From Gracilaria vermiculophylla (Eukaryota; Rhodophyta; Florideophyceae; Gracilariales; Gracilariaceae), in NCBI GenBank assembly GCA_019155205.2, contig JAHNZQ020000092.1, positions 307,417-341,915 of the forward strand: 34,499 bases of DNA, given 5' to 3'. The position numbers were made by a program, and so were the translations under genes. This document shows positions 20,660-30,458 of this stretch, in pieces; within the stretch, counting starts at the first letter, position 1, and each line of letters starts with the position of its first letter. The notes under the pieces are model-generated. The model saw only the letters and a program-made list of their open reading frames with translations. It did not search any database and had not been told where the DNA came from.

Positions 20660-22686
20660 GCAGATTGGCGTGGTACCTTCTAATGAAGTTCTCTGGGATG
20701 TGTTACGAAGGTTTTTTCGTGTCGTTCTTTGAGTTGTACCCGTACCAGTGGACGCCGTACAGAATCTTTGCAGGGGTTTGTCGGTGGGAGACGGTATGGT
20801 CCACCGCGTAGAGGATATGACCTTCAGGGATCATGATAGCGTTTGGAGCCGCCAGCAATGGCTCACTGAGAGGGATGCTGAAGTTTCCAGTACCCAACGG
20901 TGTCGTCACTCCTGAGGTGGTCGGGTGAGAAAGTTCTGCGCGTGTTCCCTGAGATGTGATGGCCGGCATTCCTGAAGGGCTAGGCGTCGGAACGTTCGTC
21001 ACCCTTTCACGAGAGACGAAGTCTTGGAGCCCGACTACCTCAATGGCGACAATGTTCCTATAGGTGTCCAGGACTTTGTAAGGCCCGAGGTGTTTGGCAC
21101 TAATATGCGGGTGACGTCCGGTGGTTCGTCGGATGTCTCCCCTGGTTTGTCGAGGAAAACCACGTCGCCTTCCTTCAGGTCCGGGCCTTCCTTCACTTTC
21201 CTGTCGAAATCCTGATTATATCTCTTCTGCGAGGCGTTGAGTGTCTCCTTTGCGAGAGAGACTGCGTCCTTATACCTCCTTAAGATGGAGCACTTAGCTT
21301 GCACCGCGATTGGTACCTGTGGCCCATCCGCCGGGTGCGCCGTGGCGCGTGCCGCAATGAAGGCACTAGGTGGTATGCGCGAGAGCACCAGATTGAAAGG
21401 AGCTCTCCCCGTTGAGCGGTGCACCTGCAGGTTGTATGCATACGTGAGTGGACCCACATATGCGTCCCAAGCCTTCTGGTGGTCCTCGACGTAGTGCTTC
21501 AGCCTCGAGGTGATGGTCTTGATAAACCTCTCCACTTTTCCGTTGGTCTGGGGGTGATAGGCAGTTGTAAACAACAGTTTTATCCCCATCATTCTGGAGA
21601 CGGCACAGAAGAGCTTCGCCGCGAACTGAGGGCCATTGTCCGTGAGGAGGTTTACCGGTATCCCACAGGGGTTATTACAGTGCTCCAGAAAGGCGTTGGA
21701 AATCACTGCAGCAGTGGTGCTCCAGAGGGGGATGGAACGTGGGATCATCGAGCAACAATCAGTGATCACGAGGATAAATCGGTACCCTCGCTCCGTCTTA
21801 GGGAGAGGGCCCAAAACATTTATGGCCACATATTCCAAAGGTCCTGAAGGTGGAAATAGAGTGAGGGGCGTCCGTTGTCAACGGATATTTCCCCTGGCGG
21901 CGGCGCACGAATAGCAATGCGCCACCGTTTGGAAGGCGTCGATAGCGATATTCGGCCAATAGAACTCCCTCCTCATAGTTAACTACACATGCGACTCACC
22001 GAGGTGCCCGGCGAGGCGAGTATGGTGCAAGAAATACAACACCCTCGTCCGTAGTCTTGTCGGGATCACCTTTTGGAGAGCTCCATCTAGGGGAGCGCGG
22101 CGTAGTACGCATACCTACTCTGCTTCTTCAGGAACTACGCTATAGTGATAGGGAGAACTTGTTTCTCCTCCTCAACAAGGCAATCACCTCAGGGAGTTTA
22201 CTGTATTTTCCTCCAGGTTCCCAGCATTCCAAAATCATTTTCCATCGGATCGTGCTTTCCTGTCGGCGTCCTGGATAACCAGACATGGGATGATGTTTTC
22301 CAAAGTTGTTTTGTCTCCGCCTTTGGTGAAGAATCGCGAGAGCGCGTCCGCTGTATGTTGTTTTATGCCAGACTGGTGAATGGTGTCAAAAGCGAACTCT
22401 AAGAGGCAAAAACTCCACCTTTCCAGGCGGCTGGAAGCATCCGTCAAAGACAGTATCCACTTCAATGGTGCGTGATCCGTCCTCAAGGCGAAACGCCTAC
22501 CTTCCAGGTATGTGCATAAAAGCAACACCGCCCGGACGATGGCGAGACATTCGCGCTCCGAGGTGGAATATTTCCGTATCGTAGGTTTGAGTCTGCGACT
22601 CTAGTATCCAATAGGTTCACGTTCACCTTCAGGTTGCTCCTGTAGAAGGGCACTGTTGGATGAAGTACCTGTGCTGTCACTGACAA
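20660..22686 (-). pseudogene. Ty3/gypsy RNase H-integrase-chromodomain relic
   Basis: Order on the minus strand: RNase H from about 22686 (HPTVPFYRSNLK, then after a frame change LRTDHAPLKWILSLTDASSRLERW and TADALSRFF at 22235-22528). The integrase zinc site is at about 21920-22045 (LHHTRLAGHLGESHV, stop, AHCYSCA). The integrase core is at 21035-21838 with EYVAINVLGPLP, LLTDNGPQF and HPQTNGKVERF. The first catalytic aspartate is changed to asparagine (AAT at 21818-21820). The chromodomain is at about 20660-20800 (VDHTVSHRQTPAKILYGVHW, stop at 20703, HIPENFIRRY). Reverse transcriptase, protease and gag are missing upstream, and no LTR was found. The family matches the relic at 7400-8720. Confidence 0.85.
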
Positions 22687-22689
22687 CTA

Positions 22690-23067
22690 AATGTTCCGGG
22701 GACCATGGGCTGCGTTAAATGTTGGCTCTGTCTGGTACACGTGTGGAGGTGTGCTACTCGGCACGTTGTTCACTACCATATCGTTTCCAGGTGTACACAT
22801 TGCAAACTCAGCTTAATGTACACTGGATATGGTTTAGTGTAATGTGCCTCGTCATGGTAACTGTACACACACATTGCTGTATGGACACGAGTGGTGGCTG
22901 AATACACAGAGTGTAAGGTGGTTGAGTGAATTTGTGCATTCGTCGGTGTTTTCGGAATGCTAGTTTGACAATCAAAAGAGAAAGAATTAAAATGGACGGA
23001 TATCGACTCTTAAAACCCACTTTTGAATGAATCAATTTCCATTAAAATATTTTCACACATTCAACAC
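22690..23067. other. Stretch without a recognisable gene, next to the gap
   Basis: No coding region recognised on either strand. In particular, the minus strand does not continue the Brr2 protein that enters the gap from the right. Confidence 0.5.
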
Positions 23068-23167
23068 NNNNNNNNNNNNNNNNNNNNNNNNNNNNNNNNN
23101 NNNNNNNNNNNNNNNNNNNNNNNNNNNNNNNNNNNNNNNNNNNNNNNNNNNNNNNNNNNNNNNNNNN
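23068..23167. other. Assembly gap of 100 N
   Basis: Exactly 100 unknown bases, the usual placeholder for a gap of unknown size. It cuts BRR2 in the middle. Confidence 0.99.
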
Positions 23168-26100
23168 CGTAGGTTCATCGAGAGATTCTTTGATTGGTAT
23201 CGGAACTCTTTCAGCGAGCCTGGCCAGTTCAAGCTTTTCTTCTTCACGGACCTGCACATGTTGAAATTCTTTAGACATTGAAAATATGTGTAGTAGATCT
23301 ATGTCCATTGTTGTGCTTTTCATTTGCTCAGTATACACAGACATAGAATCATGACCCACGTAAAAGTCGGATGCAACTCTGCCCAGAGCCGTCCCAGTTA
23401 TTTCTCCAGTTCGCTTGTTGTACACGACAAGACCGCACCGGTGAAGCTCGATTGCTGCAGCGTGTATTAACTCCGCCCGTCGTTTTTCCAAGGTTTTGTC
23501 TTCGTGACTTTCCTCTGCAGCGATGCCATATAAAATGGGGTCCTTTAACATTCTTACATAAAGATAAGTATAACATAACCAGTGAGAGCCTTCTATCACC
23601 GAAGACACAGATCCAGTCGCCACTTCGGCGTTCAACATGTCTGTAACGTTTGATATGAATTGAGACTCAATAGGCAGCTGGTTATTGAGCAGCGACAGGT
23701 AATACAATACATCAACTTTCGAAGTGATGATGTATCCCTCTCCATAGTTGTCAAACTGGGGTCTACCTGCTCTTCCCATCATTTGCATTACGTCCATTGA
23801 AGACAGTTCAATCCATCGACCATGTTGTGGCGAATAAACTTGTGTTCCCTTAATGATGACAGCATGTGCAGGCAAGTTTACACCCCAAGCCAGTGTTGCA
23901 GTCGACACAAGAACTTTGACATGACCTTTCTCAAATAGCGCTTCGACCAGTTGTCTATCCCTCCGAGCCATTCCCGCGTGATGTGTCGCAAGCCCATGGT
24001 CGAGAATATTGGAAAGCTCTTTTTCCGTCATATTTGCCAGCTCCGATTGAATGATCTCATAGGAAGCACTCGTAGGATTTAGGAACTGATCTGCAATTTG
24101 TTCTTCAATTGCTCTTTCTATTAAAAAGCGACATGTTGCCCCTGTTTCTTTTCTGCTGTGAACAAAAATAATGACTTGGTTCGAAGTCTGAAGCTGTAAC
24201 TTCACTTTTTGATAAGTTAGCTCGTTCATCAGTTGAAAACGTTTGAATGCTTTTTTGGCAGTGATGCCGATGTAGCATTGTTGTAACGGACACGGGCGAT
24301 GAGTCGAGTCGAAATAGAATAAGCCCTTCGCCTTATCAACTCTTAGAAATGTAGCTACATCTTTGTAGTTTGGAAGCGTCGCACTCAAACCTACCACACG
24401 AGTCACTGCAGTTCCAGTTTCGACACCACGCAATGTTCTAGCCACGAGGGTCTCAAGAACAGGCCCTCTTTCATCATGAAGGAGATGTATTTCGTCAACA
24501 ATGAGTAGTTGAACAAAGCTCAGGAAAGTTTTTTCTCCGCTTTTACGAGTGATAATGTCCCATTTCTCAGGAGTTGTAACGATGACTTGAGTTTCCTCTA
24601 TGTCTCTTTTGGACATTCCAACATCACCAGTCAGTTCTCGGACTTCGAGTCCAAGTGATCCCAGTCTCTTGGAAAGGTTCTCAACAACTTCAGCAACCAA
24701 GGCTTTCATCGGAGCAACATAAACCACTTTGAATGAGTCAGTATTTGCATTTGCCACATTGGTTTCACCTGGTGGAAGCGCGTTCGCTATACACCGCAAG
24801 ATTGTTAAGACAGCAACGTTCGTCTTCCCTGCTCCAGTGGGCGCGCAGAGTAGCATATTCTCGTCTGATTCAAAAGCACAAGGATACACTTTTGATTGCA
24901 TTCTATTCAGCTGTTGTGTATTTGCAAAGGCCGGCTGAGTCCATTCAGGCATCTGGGTTATCGAGATCAGTCTTACAGACTTGCGTGGTTGGGCCCGTGT
25001 TGCCGGAATGTGCCACTCCTCGAAGTCCTTGTTTGTTACATGCTCAGATCCTTCTGGTAATTTGCAATCTCTTACTGTCATTAGTCTTCCTCCTCTCTGA
25101 AACTTAAGGCTGTCAATATCAAGTTTTCGTAGAGGAAATCTAGGCTTTAAGATTTCGCCATGAATGCTTTCTCGCTTCTCATCAGCAAATGCCACCGACT
25201 TCGTTCGTTCACGCTTCTTATTTTTCCCACCTTCCGAAGAATTGACATTTTGCGGCGCTTGAGGATAATCATCAATGCTGAGCGACTGCAGAAGTTTCAA
25301 TCCATACTCGTCGTTTTTCATGTCATCTCTGACTCGCTGTTTCTCCTCTGCATCCTTCGCGCGCGCTAGCCTGGTGCAAAAAGAAATTGACTTTCTGTTG
25401 TCCAACAGAGTCGAAATGAAGTCTAACTTGTCGAAGTCTAATATCGATGCCAATTCGTTCTCGGTCGTGCGGTCATCGTCTTGGTGTTGAAGTAAGTCCA
25501 AGATCTTATCAGATACGTTTCGACATTTCTCAATATCATCGTAAAAGGCAGCCAACTGGCGTTCTAACCAAAAACCGTCAATATCCTTAGGATCAACGAC
25601 GGTTATTCCTCCTGTTGTGGAATCTTTTCCGGTATCTTTCGAGGTGTCGACCTCTTCCTTGCTAAAACCTTGATCTTCTTCCATCGCACTCGTTAGACCT
25701 TCCGCTTCAATTTCGACAACTTCATCTACAATTTCATCCTCATCATCATCGATGTTTTGCAAAACCGGAAGAATGCCTTGAGAGTTCATTTCGTTTTGCT
25801 CAGCAGGATCATCATTCATATTGTAATCGTTAATCTGAGAACAAAACAGACTCAATCTGGTAAACTCATCTGAATCCATGCTCGTGCCAAACAAAGTTTC
25901 GACTAACTTCTTCTTCTCGCTTTGTTGCAAACTGTCGTCTTTCATGTTCAGCAGAACTTCATCTGTCGCACTTCGCAATAGTTCACGGGGCTGGTCGCCA
26001 AGTTTTGACATGACGAAGGCCAGAAGTGCTTCGAATGCTCTTTGAGACACGCGAGTGGTTGGAACGTAGGTATGCTCATTCCCACCAAGATCCAACTCTT

Positions 26101-26365
26101 TGGCAACATCCAGCACAGATTGCTCTGTGAATTCCACTGGTTCAGCTTGCGGATCTCGTTCTTTTCTCTTCTCTATGCGTTTGGCAATTGTCTGTGGACG
26201 TCGGGATGTAGTTACCTTGTCCCCCATGCGCCCGGGCATATTTGAAGATTGTAGCGGTACTATGCCGGATGATTGCTCACGTGGCCTTCGCTTCTCATTT
26301 TCGATAACTAACTTTGATGTCGCCTTGTAAGAGTACTGCTTCATAATCTCGCGTTCGTCCACCAT
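23168..26365 (-). CDS. BRR2: Brr2 (SNRNP200) spliceosomal RNA helicase, N-terminal half
   Basis: Brr2 is the Ski2-like helicase of the U5 snRNP that unwinds U4/U6 to activate the spliceosome. The first in-frame ATG is 26363-26365; the open frame runs four codons further up without one. About 1066 residues are visible, half of the roughly 2100 usual for the family. The N-terminal region has the Brr2-specific YSYKATSKLVIE start, RMGDK, and GDQPRELLRSATDEVL, an acidic stretch, then a PWI-like part beginning DPKDIDGFWLERQLAAFYDD. The first helicase cassette has APTGAGKTN (Lys about 514), APMKALVAEVV, TTPEKWDIITRK, DEIH (about 624-627), SATLPNY, VHSRKETG, STATLAWGVNLPAHAVIIKG and MGRAGRPQ. A winged-helix and the start of the Sec63 unit (VREEEKLELARLAERVPIPIKE) follow. 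All catalytic motifs of cassette 1 are intact. The protein runs into the gap at 23167; the second cassette is not in this window. Confidence 0.95.
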
Positions 26366-27009
26366 TTTGGAGTCCAAGACCGCTTTCGCTAGTAACCCAG
26401 TTCTTTGTGGAATGTTTAGGCAATTGACTTATTCTTACGGGCTTTGGTCAGTGATGCAGGCCAAACTCAAATATCTCTTGTAGTTGTTTGGGTCGATATT
26501 CCAGAGCAAATGAACGGACATCCCCGTATTTGAGATCAAAGTGGACTGATTTCTTGTACCGTTTGATACAAGCTACATGAAATCGAAAGGAAACTGTCTT
26601 GTGCAAACGCTAGTAGTGCGTGCCTTCCTCAGAAAAACGATACATGTGTTCCTCGAGCGAACAAGATGCTACTTGTGAAATGATCAGCGTCGTAGCAGGT
26701 GCCATGTGCCAAAATAATTACGTCGAAGATCAATTCACAGGAGAACAAATCTACTGCAAGAGTGGTGCTGTAGTAACTGAAAAGGAAAAAGAAGGCCAAG
26801 AATGTATATAGTGTTCTAGATTTACACGACGGTATCGTAGTACACGACTGCATTGCATGGCAAAGTTCGAATTTTCTGGTTAATTTTTTCTTCAATCGCC
26901 TACATCCGCGATATCGCTCCCTTCCGAACGGCAAGACACGGAGCCCACGTCCAAAGCGCATGGCAAGTTCGAAGTGAATAGGTTTAGACTTGTCCGAACA
27001 CAAAATGTC
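26366..27009. promoter_or_regulatory. Divergent intergenic region between BRR2 and the WBP4-like gene
   Basis: A 644-bp spacer between two head-to-head spliceosomal genes, presumably holding both promoters. I see no clear TATA box. A short plus-strand open frame (26620-26811) lacks a good start and has no recognised motif. Confidence 0.5.
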
Positions 27010-27660
27010 ATGTCACCAAAAACAAAGCAAAGTCGACGCGAGCAGACACAGCATCTGTGCAAAATATGCAACATATGGATAGCGGACAATAAGCCCCAGC
27101 GAGATCAGCACGAGGCGGGAGCAAAACACATTGCGAATCGTCAACGGGTCCTGCGTGAGATTGCCGAGCAAAATGAAAAAAAGCGAGCCCAGGAGCGCAG
27201 GGAAGGAAAGCGAATTCCGAGCCAGAACCAAAGCCGGGCAATGCAGCAAATGATGGAACTCGCAATGCAGGCAACGCAAGGAGAGGTAAAGGAAGTCGAA
27301 AGCACAGAGGATGGCAAACAGGAAACCGTGATCGCTGCGCAACAAGTGGACGAAAATGGATATCCATTGCCTGCAGATTCTGTGTTTCAGTGGACCACAG
27401 TGGCTGAGGAAGATGGCGGGACATTCCAGGATGGTGAAGGAGAAGAACATACAGACAAACTTGAACAATCAGAAACACACCGCGAACGAGCAATTGGGAC
27501 ACTTGTGAGTGAGAAATTCAAGGCGGGCGTCAAGAGAGTACAGGAAATTGACGAGACTAGAGACCTGGTTGCAGAAGATGCGAAAGAGCGCTCGTTAGCA
27601 CTGGCGGCGTTCACAAAGCGAAAAGCAGCTGCAGGCCGAAAGCGCCGACGAAAACAGTGA
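27010..27660 (+). CDS. WBP4/FBP21-like U1-type zinc finger splicing factor
   Basis: The first in-frame ATG is 27010; the frame is open a little upstream without another. The 216-residue product starts with a U1/matrin-type zinc finger: LCKICNIWIADNKPQRDQHE and then AGAKH, the C2H2 layout and the WIADN phrase typical of WBP4/FBP21, a factor of the activated spliceosome. A basic helical stretch follows (EIAEQNEKKRAQERREGKR). The middle is acidic and glutamine-rich. The C-terminus, LALAAFTKRKAAAGRKRRRKQ, matches the conserved basic FKKRK end of WBP4. The WW domains of the animal protein are not evident: only one tryptophan is near (SVFQWTTV). It is shorter than human WBP4 (about 376). Its gene is head to head with BRR2 and tail to tail with the IMP2-like gene, 85 bp away. 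Confidence 0.8.
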   Translation: MSPKTKQSRREQTQHLCKICNIWIADNKPQRDQHEAGAKHIANRQRVLREIAEQNEKKRAQERREGKRIPSQNQSRAMQQMMELAMQATQGEVKEVESTEDGKQETVIAAQQVDENGYPLPADSVFQWTTVAEEDGGTFQDGEGEEHTDKLEQSETHRERAIGTLVSEKFKAGVKRVQEIDETRDLVAEDAKERSLALAAFTKRKAAAGRKRRRKQ

Positions 27661-27745
27661 TTGATGGATTGAAGTTTAAGTTTAGCTTGTTTACACAATA
27701 CAAGAGGGAAACAAGACGCGAACCAATACAAGAAGAATATACAAA

Positions 27746-28399
27746 CTAGTTGGGCTTGTCTTGTGTTCCAGATTGCGATTGCGAAGGCGGGGAGCTGAGG
27801 TGTTTAGAAATGTTTTCATGCGCAAGAACGATAGAATCGCTCGCCATCGCGTACGGGGAATTCTTTACTCGGCCATGATCAGTAGCGCTCCTTATGGCGT
27901 ACATCACTCTCCCGATGACGTTTTGAAGACTTAGCGGTCCGAAGGAAGAACTATCTGGGGCGTCAGCTTGCTTGTTTTCGCGCTCTACCCAACAGTGGCT
28001 CTTCGGAATGCTGAACGGGGGGTCTCCATGAGCACTATGCATGAGTGCGCCTTCCATGGCAGCTATTTTTCGCACATACTTTCGACGCCCATCGTTCGGG
28101 TCGAGGATGACCACAACGTCATCTACGTACACGCGATTGAGAAATGATTGCGTGCTGCCTGAAAGGCGACGAATAATAAGACGGTCATGTGAGGTACGCA
28201 TGTCGTTTACGTCAGCATTGAGAACAGGGGTCATTGCATTTCCAGTCAGCGGAAGGGAGTAAGACAAAGGTTTTTCCAGGTCAGCGACGATTAGGTCTCT
28301 CAATAACGTTGAAGAGCGCATGGCGGACCGTCTTTGGTTCTCATTGACCGAGCCGACGAAGTTGAACGCCCTAAGAAGCCTATACAGTAACCTGACCAT
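27746..28399 (-). CDS. IMP2-like mitochondrial inner-membrane protease homologue, probably inactive
   Basis: The product resembles subunit 2 of the mitochondrial inner membrane protease (S26 family, Imp2/IMMP2L), which trims sorting signals of intermembrane-space proteins. From the ATG at 28397-28399 it is 217 residues. Family blocks in order: GNAMTPVLN (residues 53-61), YVDDVVVI, KYVRKIAAMEG (107-117), SHCWVERE and DSSSFGPLSLQNVIGRV, the last two very close to Imp2. Both catalytic positions differ. The serine of SMxP is Ala55 (GCA, 28235-28237). The lysine of IKRVxALEG aligns with Arg110 (CGA, 28070-28072), followed by Lys111. This predicts a non-proteolytic homologue, perhaps a structural partner of Imp1. 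A 40-residue tail after the core is extra. Another open frame (28300-28602) overlaps the start with a transit-peptide-like beginning, so the true 5' end is uncertain. Confidence 0.82.
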   Translation of the reverse strand: MVRLLYRLLRAFNFVGSVNENQRRSAMRSSTLLRDLIVADLEKPLSYSLPLTGNAMTPVLNADVNDMRTSHDRLIIRRLSGSTQSFLNRVYVDDVVVILDPNDGRRKYVRKIAAMEGALMHSAHGDPPFSIPKSHCWVERENKQADAPDSSSFGPLSLQNVIGRVMYAIRSATDHGRVKNSPYAMASDSIVLAHENISKHLSSPPSQSQSGTQDKPN

Positions 28400-28602
28400 G
28401 GCAGCGGCGGGGAAGCTTGTCCTGAGGCGCGACGGGGAGCAGGCGAGAGGGTCGGAAGGCAACCACCGACGGTGGCGAGGAAGGAGGGGCGCTGCGCTGG
28501 TGGGGGCGCGCTGCGAGCGTCACGGGCGATGCGGGAGAAGGCGGGCGTGGAAACTGTGCTGTAGGCCCGTTTCGTTACGCGTGTTGCGATGGCGCCGGTC
28601 AT
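28300..28602 (-). other. Overlapping open frame with a transit-peptide-like start
   Basis: A 100-residue frame from a true ATG (28600-28602) begins MTGAIATRVTKRAYSTVSTP and continues FSRIARDARSAPP: arginine- and serine-rich with no acidic residue in the first 25, like a mitochondrial presequence. It is out of frame with the IMP2-like gene that it overlaps. It could be a first exon joined by a short intron, the true N-terminus with a sequence error, or chance in GC-rich DNA. Confidence 0.3.
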
Positions 28603-29151
28603 GATTGGGCGCCCCCCGTCAAGTATCGCTCTGTCGCGGACACGTGGGCGGATGTAACTGGGGCGCGCTTTGGCTTTTCATTTGGAGATCAGGCCCTCTG
28701 TAGCGCTGGTGCGCGGGGGGCGCCGCGCGCGCGATGACCCACTGCAACATACCATGCGACGGTGGACGCAAGCCAGAGCGCTATGGCGGATAGCATACGG
28801 GCGGCACGAAGGTACACTCTTCAGAGAAGGTTGCTCTATGTTGCGAGTGGGGACGCAACGTCCTATCCGACAATCCTCGTCATCTCGTATTAAAACGTAG
28901 GACCGACTGCCGCACCGCTTGCGCGTGTTTCGGAGCCAGAGAGCAAGAGCTTCCAAATGATGGTCTACACGGCCTATGCGAGCAGGGATTAGTACACATG
29001 CAGCGGCGCACTCCGCGGCATGAATGAGGTTCTTCACATCACGTCACCGAAGTCTCACCCAGTTCAGCGAAAACATCTCACATGAACAGTGAGGCATGAA
29101 AGAACCACCCAATATGACGTACATAGCACCCATCATGTTTTACTGTATCAA
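28603..29151. other. Intergenic stretch upstream of the IMP2-like gene
   Basis: GC-rich spacer. A minus-strand open frame at 28678-29037 lacks an in-frame ATG at its start and shows no family motif. It probably holds the IMP2-like promoter and the 3' end of the COX23-like transcript. Confidence 0.4.
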
Positions 29152-29400
29152 TTACCCGGCACCATTCAATTTGGCCTCGCGCTGCAGACGACGCCACTCC
29201 TTCATACACTCGTTGTAATCATCGAAATAGCGCTTGCACGCAGCTTTTGACCGATTCGTAATGCATTTCAGACTGGCCTCATGTTCCGCGACGCAAGGAT
29301 TATTATCCAGAAGCTTCTTGAAACCGGGCAACGCCGTTGTCGTTTTCGGGTGCTGATTGTCGTCTGACGCTTGTGCATGCGATACAGCTGACGACGTCAT
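29152..29400 (-). CDS. COX23: Cox23/CHCHD7-like twin-CX9C protein
   Basis: An 82-residue protein with a true ATG at 29398-29400 and no intron. It has two CX9C motifs, Cys36-Cys46 (CVAEHEASLKC) and Cys55-Cys65 (CKRYFDDYNEC), which form the helical hairpin of the CHCH fold with two disulfides made by the Mia40 pathway. NPC at the start of the first motif and the CxxYFxxYxxCxxxW pattern in the second are typical of Cox23/CHCHD7, a soluble intermembrane-space protein linked to cytochrome c oxidase assembly. The N-terminal 30 residues are polar and variable, as usual. The other small twin-CX9C families (Cox19, Cmc) are less likely by spacing and by the NPC/YFxxY wording. The gene is head to head with the zinc-ribbon gene (251 bp). 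Confidence 0.88.
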   Translation of the reverse strand: MTSSAVSHAQASDDNQHPKTTTALPGFKKLLDNNPCVAEHEASLKCITNRSKAACKRYFDDYNECMKEWRRLQREAKLNGAG

Positions 29401-29651
29401 TGTACGTTGCCAGAGTTTCCTAGATCGTCACTGTTGGAAATGGGACTTCGCGTGGGCAGTTGCGATCGTTGGGCACCGGGAAATTTTTAACCGACCCCAG
29501 TTTGTCCTAAAACCGCCAAAAAATTCTTGCGAAACAGACTTTTGATCCACTGAACTTGAAAATCCGTCCACAACTTTCAGATCGCATCTGACACCGTTTA
29601 CTCTTCGTTGTCACCGCTTCCCACCGCAACCGTCGCCACCAACGCTTCAAC

Positions 29652-30458
29652 ATGACTTTTCACGTCTCTAAAGAGCAGGTTAACAAACAACCTCTATTTA
29701 TCCCCATGTTCCCAACACGGAGCAGAGCGCCTCCCACCGCCACCGCGCTCGAGCCACCCGGAATTCACCCGCACTCAGCCCCGATTCCGCACGGCGCCCG
29801 ACTGGAGCCACCACTGCTTGATCCAATCTCCCACCGTCTGCAGAAGCTAAGATTTGGATATGAACAGCCCGAATCTCTGCCGCCCCCATGTCGAATTCGC
29901 TACCGCTGTCAAAAGGGGCATCTCATAAATTGCAAACCTGGCTCGAACGCCTGTCGAAAATGTCCGACCTGTTTCTGGCAAACCGCCTGTGCGCAGACCA
30001 ATCGCTCTCGACGAAAGTTAAGTCTCTGCGAACTCGGGACGCTCGCTAAACAGCGGCGTGGGGAATTGCTTTCCTTAGAGTACGTAAACTCCAGGACACC
30101 GCTGTTGTGGCGGTGCGAAATGGGACACATGTGGAAGGCCACTGCGTCGAACATTCGAAACGCTGGGTCGTGGTGCCCCGAATGCGCAAGGCTCAAGAGG
30201 AAGGGCAGTGTGGAGGATATGAGGATGCTTGCCAGGGAAAGGGGGGGCGAATGCCTGAGCCAATCATACATTTCTGAGCATGTTAAACTCAAGTGGCGAT
30301 GCGCCGAGGGCCACGAGTTTTGGTTGTCGCCGAATAATGTTAACAGAAGCTCAACGGGCGCTAGGAAACCTTCATGGTGCAGAATTTGCGCGAAGGACAA
30401 TAGACACCGAAAATCTCAAATGTTGAGGCAGCGACAAGCTTTAAACTTGGCTTCCTGA
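29652..30458 (+). CDS. Triple zinc-ribbon/treble-clef repeat protein
   Basis: 268 residues from ATG 29652, with no intron. The first 75 residues are proline-rich and look disordered. Three zinc-binding units follow. Unit 1 is at about residues 85-107 (CQKGH...CRKCPTC). Unit 2 is at about 128-178 (LAKQRRGELLSLEYVNSRTP, then WRCEMGHMWKA...WCPEC). Unit 3 is at about 190-252 (LARERGGECLSQSYISEHVK, then WRCAEGHEF...WCRIC). Each full unit has an RGGExLSxxY strand-helix lead and a CxxGHxW...WCPxC metal site. This is the pattern of the repeat zinc-ribbon/treble-clef domains found near homing or Vsr-like nucleases in phages and giant viruses and in some algal genomes. No nuclease domain is attached here. 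Nucleic-acid binding is a fair guess; the cellular role is unknown. The family suggests past transfer from mobile or viral DNA. Confidence 0.75.
   Translation: MTFHVSKEQVNKQPLFIPMFPTRSRAPPTATALEPPGIHPHSAPIPHGARLEPPLLDPISHRLQKLRFGYEQPESLPPPCRIRYRCQKGHLINCKPGSNACRKCPTCFWQTACAQTNRSRRKLSLCELGTLAKQRRGELLSLEYVNSRTPLLWRCEMGHMWKATASNIRNAGSWCPECARLKRKGSVEDMRMLARERGGECLSQSYISEHVKLKWRCAEGHEFWLSPNNVNRSSTGARKPSWCRICAKDNRHRKSQMLRQRQALNLAS

Noticed and set aside
23042..23067. Brr2 C-terminus read through the gap
   Set aside because: The apparent frame beyond the N-run is seven codons of unrelated sequence ending in a stop; it is an artefact of translating N.
26620..26811. Short cysteine-containing frame in the BRR2-WBP4 spacer
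   Set aside because: It starts at GTG, and only a shorter part has an ATG; no recognised motif; lies where promoters are expected.
28678..29037. 119-codon minus-strand frame
   Set aside because: No in-frame ATG at its start, no family resemblance, and GC-rich surroundings.
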